From contig NC_090253.1 of NCBI RefSeq assembly GCF_037325665.1, positions 4,061,650 through 4,125,649 of the forward strand: a stretch of 64,000 bases of DNA, read 5' to 3'. A program made the translations under genes and the position numbers. Positions within the stretch are counted from its first letter, which is position 1, and every line of letters starts with the position of its first letter. The notes under the pieces were generated by a model. That model did no database searches and was not told the origin of the DNA. It was given only the letters and a program-made list of their open reading frames with translations. The DNA is from Littorina saxatilis (lineage: Eukaryota > Mollusca > Gastropoda > Littorinimorpha > Littorinidae). This document shows, one piece after another, positions 55,717-64,000 of the stretch.

Positions 55717-56676
55717 TCATCAAGACAAGATCAGTACAATTCGAAGTTTTGAAAGTTTGAAAAAAGAAAAGCAGACGACGGTTTATGCATATCGCCAGTT
55801 CCTCTGAACAGTCAAAAGCCATCGCTAGAGTTTTTGTGAACCACAGCCGTTTGTTTCGTGCACAGTGAGAGGTACATAATAACGTGCTATTGCAGATAAG
55901 CTCACATCGAGTCGCATTCAAATTACTAACTGACGACTACATTGTGAAAAAGGGAAACTGGATCACACGGGTTCACGATGGCTTAGGGGTAAGATAAACC
56001 ACGCAAAAATAAATTTTTTGAAATTTGTTCGCTCTTTACGGAGGGCACCTAGGATGTTCTCAAGCGGTGAGTGTTTAAATGAAAGGGTGTTTGTACTGTG
56101 TGTAAAAGCCTGACAGTATCTGTGATGGTTTACTGGAGGCTTACTGTGCCTTAAAATTGCTCGTGTTGGGGTGAAGTAATTTATTCGTTATTTATTCGTG
56201 TAATGGGGGAGTAACTTTTTCGTACGAAATGTTTAATCCGGAGTAAAAATCTCGTGGGAGTAATTTTCTCGTGTTACACCGGAACGATATGCAAAACGCT
56301 GTGTGTGTTCCCTTTAACAAGGTTAGGTTGAAGTGTACTCTTCGAATATTCTGATGAAAAAAGACCCTTTGATCACAATGTTCGCGATAACAATGCTTTA
56401 TGTGACCACAGGTAGTTTCGGGACCATAGGCTCTTTTTGGACTCTCTAAAACTCCACGTAGGGGGTCCATTATTGACCCTGTAAACATGAAAAGTGGGGG
56501 TCCCGGGACCATCTAGGACAAGTGTCCGTGGGGAGCCCTGCTGAGTATTAATTCTAGGCTGTAAATTCTACTCGAACTCGAACTCGAACTCGAATACTTT
56601 ATCGGCAATGCGCGATGACGTAGGTGTTCCCATGCACGCGTGATGCGTCGGCCATCTTGGTAAGCAGCACTGCCAG

Positions 56677-56804
56677 ACATGGTTGCTTGTGACAGTGAAA
56701 ATTGCAAAGTTCAGTGGTACCACACGGCATGTGTTGGACTTGATCATTTGCCAGGGAAAGATGATGCTTGGTTTTGTCCGGCTTGCCTTGACATGTCACT
56801 TTAG
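56677..56804 (+). pseudogene. PHD-finger last exon, remnant of a second transposon gene
   Basis: After a CCAG acceptor the frame reads MVACDSENCKVQWYHTACVG, then LP--DAWFCPACLDMSL and a TAG. Spacing C-x4-C ... H-x2-C ... C-x2-C with W before the last pair is the second part of a PHD zinc finger (chromatin-reader type). The first Cys pair, expected in an upstream exon, is absent. The exon points toward the transposase gene. Confidence 0.6.
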
Positions 56805-57397
56805 CTTAGTGTAGCTGTCTGGGGTTTTTCTGTCAGTGTCATGCTGTTTGAGGTTATAAGACTGAGTGACTGCATATTTTGAAGTATGTATTTGCCTAAC
56901 TGTGCAAGTCTTGCACACTTACTTGTTGTTTCATTTGTGTGCCAAATCTGAATTCACACACACACACACACACACACATTACAAATATTTGGTTGACTTC
57001 ATAAACAAATGTGTTCTGTTTTTATTTTTTATTTTTGTACTGTGAGCACATGCACAGAAAAGTACAACATTGGAAAAAGAATGTGCAGCTGTCTACTAGT
57101 ACTAGACTCATAGAATGTACATGCATGTGTATGTTATAATGATAATGTGACACAAAATAAATCTTTCTTCTGTCCCATACACATGACTTGAGCTGTTCAC
57201 ACATATGTGCCTGTTTTAGTGTTTGTTGGTGTGACTGTTACCTAATGTAAGCCATTTAAACTCTGAAAATAACAGAACAAATCACCATGTCACTGCACAT
57301 ACAAGTCAGAGCACAACAAGAAAGTTGTAAACACAATTCTGATACAATGGGATGATTCCAGAATGCTATACACACACATCTTCAGCGTCAAACACAA

Positions 57398-59230
57398 TCA
57401 CACCACACTTGGACACATGTTGGTCAGGGCACAGCAAACAACCACTATTTTGTCGAGGAATGTTACATCCTCGCCTTCACAAGGCAGTATTAGATTGATG
57501 GGGATAGTACTACTCAGAATGGTATATTTCATTACAACATTGCCAATTACACGTTCAACATGGATCCTTAAATGTGCAATTTTCCTTGTCTGCTCAATGT
57601 CCTGGGAATGCATCTGACACTTTCCCCTTGTAAATGCAGGGATTTTCACCTCTGCACATGCAAGACCTACAATCTCCTCTATATCAAAGCCGCGATCTGC
57701 TAGCACTTTGTCTCCTGGTAACAGATGATTCAGAAATCCACTATTTTCTGTTATCATCTTATCACTTGCCTTCCCTCCCCACCCCTTCGACAGAAATGAA
57801 ATAACCCCCTGTGGTGTTATGCCTATGAGATATTTCATGGTGTGGTTGTGTTTATAATTTGACCATGTCTCTGAGCGAGCCCTACAATTTGAAGGTTTTT
57901 CAATAAAAATCTCAAAGCAGTCAATGATCACAGCAACATTTCTTCCAAAGGCCTCAATGAACTCATGTGGCATGCTGTCATGCAGAGACTGCCTATCTGG
58001 CCAGTGAATAAGTCCCACTAAGCGTTCATACAGAACATTCATGGTTTCCACAAAAGTGTTTGTCACAGTGGAGCGATGCAATCCAAACATGTATGCAATG
58101 TGCTGGACAGGGAGATTTAGACGCAACCTCATCAAAGTTATGAGCAGCATGTTGAACGGTGAAAGCACTCTCCTATTGCCCTGTGGGAGATGAGGCTGAA
58201 CAATGCCAAGAAGAACTGTTAGCATTGCAAAGCTCGGGAGACCTGTGTAGTACTTCACCATGTCATCATTGCCCTCAAATGCCTTCTGGTTCATTTGCTT
58301 TGCATCAAGCAATTCCTTCAAGGATTGATTTTCTTCTCTGAGACAATTAACTTCATCATTCAGTGCAGTAATTGGTTCAGAAGTAAAGTCTACCTGCACA
58401 GACTGTTCATGTAACAACTCTTCCTCAACGCCATCAGACAGACAGTCGGAATCTTGCAGAGTTGTTGAAGATCCGTCAACTTCATTCTGCTGCAGCGACG
58501 CATGTTTCCGCAAAGATCTCCCTTTTTGCCGCTCATGTCGGCCAAGGTTGGTCTGCTTGATTTCCTCATGTCCCAGGTGCAATGATGGGGCCCAGTCTGG
58601 GTCAGTTTCTGCCATCTCGTACGCTGGCTCACCTGCAATCATGATGGATTGGCACTTTTATTATAAGGAAAGGTATCGGTCATACCAAAATTCTATATGA
58701 AAGAAAATTCCAACATTAAAAAAAGTTCAATAAAATGACATTACTATGATGTATGAACATAAAATCAATGTGACTGAACATCCACATTAAACTCAGTCTA
58801 CTCACATGAGTTTTGGAAATCATGATTTAGTGTCAACTGTACTCATATGCATAGACAAGTCAATCTATGACCGAGTTAGGTTAGCAGTGACACTGACAGT
58901 GTCAGATAGCTTCACATTCAAGTTGCTAACATATGACATTGTCAGCGATATATTGGTTCCACATTATAATAAAACAAACTTACCTTTGTGAAAATGACGA
59001 GAGCAAACACGAAGGCCATCCGATGAGTGCTCGAAAGTGATATTCGTGCGTCGGATTGCTGCAACCCATGATCTCCTTCTTCGCTCTGTCACAGCCTTGA
59101 CATGCTCCCCCTCGCGAGTTTTCACCTTAGGAATTCGAAAAAAACGCAGACTTTCGTTTTTCTTTTGTCCTTTCCAGTTGTGACTCGCGTTTGTGCAGTT
59201 AACAACACAACAAGACGCTCCAGGAGCCAT
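57398..59230 (-). CDS. THAP/DDE transposase (ISL2EU-like), two exons
   Basis: Exon 1 (59230-58984) encodes a THAP DNA-binding domain: MAPGASCCVVNCTN, FRIPK, RRRSWVAAIRR and VCSRHF. A GTAAGT donor and a TTGCAG acceptor (intron 58983-58633) join it in frame to exon 2 (58632-57398), giving HKGEPAYEMAETDPDWAPSL. Exon 2 has an acidic coiled-coil linker, a helix-turn-helix (VQHIAYMFGLHRSTV), and a DDE_Tnp_4-type core with Asp in VIIDCFEIF, Asp in LADRGF and Glu in RIHVERVIG. The product is 493 residues with no stop inside, the normal full length for this group. It would cut and paste the element using its inverted ends. This copy may be recent or still active; a host-adopted role is less likely since the ends are present. 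Confidence 0.85.
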
Positions 59231-59372
59231 GATGACAGCCGAAGAACTTCCCAAACGCTAACTGAACCAGTACTAGCACTAGTAGCAGCCGAAGCACGCA
59301 ATATCCTGCTTACCAAGATGGCCGCCGCTTAGAAAACCAGTGGCTGTGACGTCACGATCGCATTGCCGATTA

Positions 59373-60313
59373 CCGAGGGATGATAGCATTAGGTCCATAT
59401 GGTCCTTTCTACATAAATATGAGCATGTGAATGTTGTTGTCTTTGTATATAGCACCTGACGTCGCAATGTTATAACTCAATGTCTTAATGTAACTTTCAA
59501 TTTATAAAACAGCTATTCAATTTCAAAGATGCTTTTGATTTTTTCCACACAGTTGGGTCTTAAAATGATACAGGTTATGAAACGTTTTAATGGTGGTGGA
59601 AATATTCAGACACACATGCGTGTCGGTGCAACCATATTTTTGTTGATTTAATTTTAATTTTAATTCAAGCCTGCTTTTGAATATACAATATATGATTTCT
59701 TAGTGGAAGTCCTAGGTATTTCTGGTATGAAGATATAAAATTAGTACTCGGTAAACGTATTTTGTCTTCACGTTATTTTCAAATTTTAACGATGTTGAGT
59801 TATTTCAGCATTTGTTTCGCTTTTCTGTGATTTTACTACATTATGAAGCTAAATACATTTTTTTAAATGAATAAGCCCCGCCAACGTTTTGTAACATTAA
59901 AACTAAATATTTTCAAAAAAGTCAAAATTTCATTTTTTGACCATTGTGATTTTTGCGATTTTTGTCATTTTTGGGGCCCATTATTTCACCACATTACAAA
60001 GATACAGCTTAGAAAAAAAATCGAGGTATACACTATGTGTATGTCGGTGTATCCAGAAAATTTTGCATTTGTACAACAAAAATTGCAAGCGCTGCATCGA
60101 CGCAAAACTGACCAAAAACGCAAAACAGCAAATAACGCCAAATAATGGAAACTGTGAACGTCCATATCTTTGAAACTATTTGTCATACAGCCTTGCAATT
60201 TTGCAACCTCCTTAGTTACCACACCGACTACACACATGCAACAAATAACATACTAGAAATAATTTTGAAAAAATGAGTGGTCCTACCTACTACTGTACAT
60301 GGCTTCCTGTGTC
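59373..60313. other. No gene seen
   Basis: AT-rich DNA with short, unconvincing frames. Confidence 0.5.
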
Positions 60314-60928
60314 GTACCTACCACAATCGGACGCCTCGTTTTGGCGCTAGAACTAACTTTTAAAATCTAAATAATAAATTGACAGCTTGTAACACAAACA
60401 TTCTTAAATCATAACAGATTTCTTTTTTCATCAAGACGAGATCAGTACAACTCGAGGTTTTGACAGTTTTAAAAAGGGAGGCCGGAAGCAAGTCACGCAA
60501 TGATCGTGTTTCACCAAGGCAAGCAGACGAACTTTCTGCATATCGCTTGCGTCTTTGAAGCTAACCGCCGCCGATAAGGATAAGTTCGTGTGACTCGCAG
60601 TCGTTTGTTGCATTTTAAATTCAGAGGTACACAATTACGTGCTATTGCAGATACAGCAAGTCGCATTGAAATCACAAACTAAAGACCAACTTGTGATAAA
60701 AAAGGAAAGTCAGTGTGTGCCACGGGTCCACGATGGCTCAAGGGTAATATAAACCACGAAATCTGGCAGTGTGTGCTCTACGCAAGCTAAATAGCCATTC
60801 AAACGAACGATGTCATTTAATGCTGTGAAATGCTATTGTAAGTGTGTTCCATAAAGGTTAGAACTGCTTATCTTTGTGAGAAGATTTAAATCGTTCTGTA
60901 AACCATTTGAGGCAGACTAGCTGTGCCT
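60314..60928. mobile_element. TTAA-type MITE family R, left-truncated and diverged copy
   Basis: Right end CTGTGCCT before TTAA (60929-60932). The interior matches the R interior in inverted order (ACGCCTCGTTTTGGCGCTAG, AATAATAAATTGACAGCTTG). It keeps an uninterrupted T-run where copy 4 of family A entered the 53836 copy (TTTCTTTTTTCATCAAGAC). Confidence 0.75.
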
Positions 60929-61291
60929 TTAAGAAATACGATAAATACAAACAAGCTGTTTGATACTGCTATCTTGAAACATATGCAGCACAAGCGGTGC
61001 TGTAACCTCTGCCCCCCACCGTTCAATCTAAACAGAAGTGCAGTAGAACCCCCCTATTAAGACCTCGGCAAATCTGAGAAAACGGGTCTTAAAAAGGAGG
61101 GAGTTTTAAAATGTGAGTGGATTTACAGATGCTATGAACAGAAAATACAAAAAATCGATGTTGCCATAAAGGGAGAAGTCTTGAATTTAATTATCTTAAA
61201 AGGGGGGGGGGGTTCCTTTGTATTCCGAGTTCGGGTCGTTTTCAAGAACACATTTCTGAAAAACGTGTTGAACATTGTGTGGCATAGTATA

Positions 61292-62194
61292 TCTATACAT
61301 ATAAATAAAAGAGAGTGTCTGTCTGTCTGTGTGTGTGTGTGTGTGTCTGTCTGTCTGTGATCGCCAAAGCTCCGAGAAGGGAGGGGACAGGAAGACGATG
61401 TCGTGCATGTGCACTCCTGTGACTGTGAAGATGTGCACCTGACCACCACCGCCGCTGCCGACACCGCTGCGCTGCCAGCCCTCCAATCCTCCTCCGCCTC
61501 CCCCCCCCCCCCCCCCCCCCCCCCCCCAAGAGAGAAACTTTTAGTTGTGGCTTGGCTCTTCTAAAAAAAAAAGTAAACTTGCCCCCCCCCCCCCCCTTTC
61601 AATCCCCAGATCCGACCCCCCCCCCCCCCCCCCCACCACCACCACCCCCATTCCCACCACCACCGCTGACTCCACAACTACCACTCCCACTAGCCCTACA
61701 TCATCAACACCAACCCAACCACCATCCCCAGCACCCCCATCCATCACCACCACACCCCCTAAAAGAAAAAAGAATTATAGCAATCTCGATGTCATCACTG
61801 CATGTCTACTAAAACGGCTACATTTCGTCTACAACACATCAAAGCACAAGCCGCGTCTGCATCCCTCAGCAGGTTCACGTCATATTCCGGAGTATTCAGA
61901 TCAAAGCACGAAGCCGCGGCGTATCAGCACGATTGCAAAACTGAAGAGAATTCTCATGCCCTCGTACAGATAAAACACTCGAAAGAATTACACGCACTTG
62001 TCACACACAGAAACAGATTGCATATAGATCTACACTTGATCATTCAAAACAACAATCGCGCTTTCTGTATATGTCTCTGAGAATTCACACACGCACACCG
62101 GGCACTAGCTCTCTCTGTCCTAAAATATCAATATGTGACAAGACAGACAGAGAGACAAACAGACAGACAGACAGACAGAGACAGACAGAGAGAG

Positions 62195-62231
<37 letters not shown>

Positions 62232-62628
62232 CTTCCTACCCCCTCCCGTCTCTGACCTTTGGCGACCACACACACACACACACACACATACACGTGACAC
62301 ACATACACACGCAAGCACGCACGAACACACACACACATACACACACTCTCTCTGTCTCCCTCTCTGGATCTGGATCTGGATCTGGATGTAGTACATTGCA
62401 GTAGCCAATAATGGCTGTCGTCGCAATGGGCGAGAGAGCGCAGCGTGACGGAGTTTAAAAACTTTCTATACATGCATGCCCTTCCAGGTTGGAGGTGTCA
62501 ACTGCTCGAGTTTGGGCAGTGTTTAAAAGCAGGATAAAAACACCTGGCGGTGCGCCGATGGTGGTGGGGCCCTGCCAACACCTGATGTAAATGTTTCTAT
62601 ACGGTTCTGACCGGCTATCCGGAATTTT

Positions 62629-62711
<83 letters not shown>

Positions 62712-62777
62712 AGAGACGCACACAGACAGCCATAGACAGACAGAAGAGCCCGGGCGAAGCCGGGTCTCTCACGCTAG
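61292..62777 (+). mobile_element. Helitron (canonical, non-autonomous), copy 1
   Basis: Starts TCTATACATATAAATAAAAG after an A. It ends with a hairpin, CCCGG-gcgaag-CCGGG, then TCTCTCACG and CTAG, before a T. A 5' TC, a hairpin about ten bases before 3' CTAG, and insertion between A and T are the Helitron marks. The interior holds CTGT, poly(C), CCACCA and CA/TG arrays and GGATCT repeats. Frames rich in Pro, His or Thr are products of these arrays. No Rep/helicase gene. Confidence 0.8.
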
Positions 62778-64000
62778 TCTATACATATAAATAATCTATC
62801 TATACATCTATACATATAAATAAAAGAGAGTGTCTGTCTGTCTGTGTGTGTGTCTGTCTGTGGTCGCCATACCTCTGAGATGGCAAGAGGCAGGAACAAG
62901 ATAGTGTGCACGTACACTCCCTAGGTGCCGCAGATGTGCACCTGGGTTTTAGTTTCTTGATTCATTGTTTCCTTTCTCAGATTATGGACCTCCCATTTAT
63001 TGAATACAGTGTATATGGTGCAAGACAAGTTCAGTGCCTACTGTTCACCTGTAGCAAGCACATCATGCCAGGCATATTAGAGACTCGCTATTGCTCCTAT
63101 GAGGGGAAGAAATGAAGAATGAAAAATTAACTGGACAGTTCCGGAAATTTCTAGAAGGTAAGGGAGATAACTCTTTTTTGTCTGTGGTCGCCATACCTCT
63201 GAGATGGCAAGAGGCAGGAACAAGATAGTGTGCACGTACACTCCCTAGGTGCCGCAGATGTGCACCTGGGTTTTAGTTTCTTGATTCATTGTTTCCTTTT
63301 TCAGATTATGGACCTCCCATTTATTGAATACAGCCTATATGGTGCAAGACCAGTTCAGTGCCTACTGTTCACCTGTAGCAAGCACATCATGCCAGTGATA
63401 TTAGAGACTCGCTATTGCTCCTATGAGGGGAAGAAATGAAGAATGAAAAATTAACTGGACAGTTCCGGAAATTTCTAGAAGGTAAGGGAGATAACTGTTC
63501 ACCTGTAGCAAGCACATCATGCCAGTGATATTAGAGACTTGCTATTGCTCCTATGAGGGGAAGAAATGAAGAATGAAAAATTAACTGGACAGTTCCGGAA
63601 ATTTCTAGAAGGTAAGGGAGATAACTCTTTTTTTTCTGTGGTCGCCATACCTCTGAGATGGCAAGAGGCAGGAACAAGATAGTGTGCACGTACACTCCCT
63701 AGGTGCCGCAGATGTGCACCTGGGTTTTAGTTTCTTGATTCATTGTTTCCTTTCTCAGATTAGATAGTTTGCACGTACACTCCCTAGGCGGTGCCGCAGA
63801 TGTGCACCTGGGTTTTAGTTTCTTGATTCATTGTTTCCTTTCTCAGATTATGGACCTCCCATTTATTGAATACAGCCTATATGGTGCAAGACCAGTTCAG
63901 TGCCTATTGTTCACCTGTAGCAAGCACATCATGCCAGTGATATTAGAGACTCGCTATTGCTCCTATGAGGGGAAGAAATGAAGAAAGAAAAATTAACTGG
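62778..64000 (+). mobile_element. Helitron, copy 2, head to tail with copy 1, cut by the window edge
   Basis: TCTATACATATAAATAA follows the CTAG of copy 1 directly, then a second, complete 5' end begins at about 62809 (TCTATACATATAAATAAAAG). The region after the CTGT repeat shares GTCGCCA--CTC-GAGA with copy 1. The interior is a tandem array of an exon-like unit. The 3' end lies outside the window. Confidence 0.7.
62857..64000 (+). repeat. 324-bp tandem array with an exon-like core
   Basis: GGTCGCCATACCTCTGAGA starts units at 62862, 63186 and 63640. The first spacing is 324 bp; the second is longer because 130 bp are duplicated (63496-63626). Near 63757 a unit restarts after 117 bp. Each unit holds a TTTC-TTCTCAG acceptor-like site, a frame MDLPFIEYSVYGARQVQCLL, then FTCSKHIMP, a TGA, and later a GGTAAG word. 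I do not recognise the peptide. It looks like a captured exon that was amplified. Confidence 0.75.

Larger units (their letters stand above)
53836..56150. mobile_element. TTAA-type MITE family R, copy carrying two family A elements
   Basis: TTAA at 53832-53835 and 56151-56154. Ends AGGCACAGTAAGCCTCCCGT and its near complement. Without the two inserts (53963-54725 and 54860-55716) its own length is about 695 bp, close to the 732 bp of the complete copy at 38713. Confidence 0.85.
52089..56277. mobile_element. MITE with GTAACACGA ends, inside the 51936 element
   Basis: Left GTAACACGAAATTTTTACTCC and right GGGAGTAATTTTCTCGTGTTAC are imperfect inverted copies over about 50 bp, with TTACTCCGGAGTAAA-type words inside. 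Its own sequence is 52089-52221, 53681-53831 and 56155-56277. No coding sequence and no clear target duplication. Confidence 0.65.
51936..56540. mobile_element. Outer element with CAGGGCTCCCC ends, host of a nested stack
   Basis: Perfect 11-bp inverted ends, CAGGGCTCCCC and GGGGAGCCCTG; GGGTCCCGGGA words lie subterminally at both ends. Such CAGGG ends are hAT-like. The outer 8-bp flanks do not match, so the target duplication has decayed or the family differs. About 415 bp belong to this element (51936-52088 and 56278-56540); the rest is inserted. No coding sequence. Confidence 0.65.
56599..59372. mobile_element. ISL2EU-like DNA transposon, 2.8 kb, with readable transposase
   Basis: Inverted ends of about 75 bp, imperfect, begin CGGCAATGCG after AT on the left (AT 56601-56602) and end CGCATTGCCG before AT on the right (59369-59370). 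Both arms contain GGCCATCTTGGTAAGCAG. A transposase is read on the minus strand from the right end. A PHD-finger exon on the plus strand stands just inside the left end. In this group two genes usually converge, so most of the second gene appears to have been deleted. It begins some 60 bp after the 51936-56540 stack. Confidence 0.75.

Noticed and set aside
51928-56548. 8-bp hAT target duplication around the outer stack element
   Set aside because: The flanks TACAGAGT and CTGAGTAT do not match; only the inverted ends support the element.
61545-61973. Pro/Thr-rich protein over poly(C) and CCACCA repeats
   Set aside because: Low-complexity repeat inside the Helitron; no conserved domain.

Overview
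The window looks like repeat-rich animal DNA, most likely a gastropod mollusc (a periwinkle-type caenogastropod is my best guess). The reasons are a split-exon SGSH gene, intronless rhodopsin-class receptors, THAP-domain transposons, a tRNA-SINE-like element of a type I associate with gastropods, and five families of short elements with GTCC, TG or GGCC microsatellites. Genuine host coding sequence is scarce: the last two exons of SGSH (3709-3828 and 5756-6061) and a duplicated pair of intronless class A receptor genes (17932-18990 and 30333-31388), plus one orphan candidate exon (24893-25056, minus).

Layout. 1-2832: 3' part of an L1/Tx1-like LINE, split by a short element. 2833-6061: GA-rich simple repeat, SGSH penultimate exon, an intron with an 87-bp minisatellite and a SINE with a perfect 12-bp target duplication, and the SGSH last exon. 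6780-9800 and 27645-30330 are two copies of one segmental duplication that lead into receptor upstream sequence; each copy has its own later insertions, so each shows the empty sites of the other. 9803-16490: a small AT-flanked DNA element that received a whole-looking 6.3 kb LTR retrotransposon (9919-16190). 16657-17520: part of a THAP-type DNA element. 17525-20059 and 29935-35153: the two receptor loci with their shared 3' repeat. 20070-22286: a 2.2 kb foldback element. 32101-34850: a TTAA-flanked element carrying a 2.2 kb CT-rich minisatellite. 35154-40745: a 5.6 kb AT-flanked THAP element in decay. 43170-44560: a decayed transposase-like gene with a PHD-like finger. 46636-47685: a small hAT-like element. 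50048-51512: a two-level tandem repeat. 51936-56540: a stack of seven elements nested four deep. 56599-59372: an ISL2EU-like transposon with a readable two-exon THAP/DDE transposase. 61292-64000: two canonical Helitrons head to tail, the second with a tandemly repeated exon-like unit.

The most notable pattern is not a gene. Four of five short-element families (here A, B, C and E; 10 copies) share one end architecture although their sequences differ. A 7-12 bp word X lies at the 5' end and its inverse lies again near the 3' end; in A, B and C it also closes a 5' hairpin. A short microsatellite follows, and the element ends with a small 3' stem-loop and CTTGTT. Family D (2 copies) shares the 5' hairpin and the CTTGTT end. 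This is the layout of Helentron-associated rolling-circle elements (HINE, DINE-1-like). Several insertions can be placed exactly, because a host reading frame or a paralogous empty site survives. All family names are by eye; no database search was possible.
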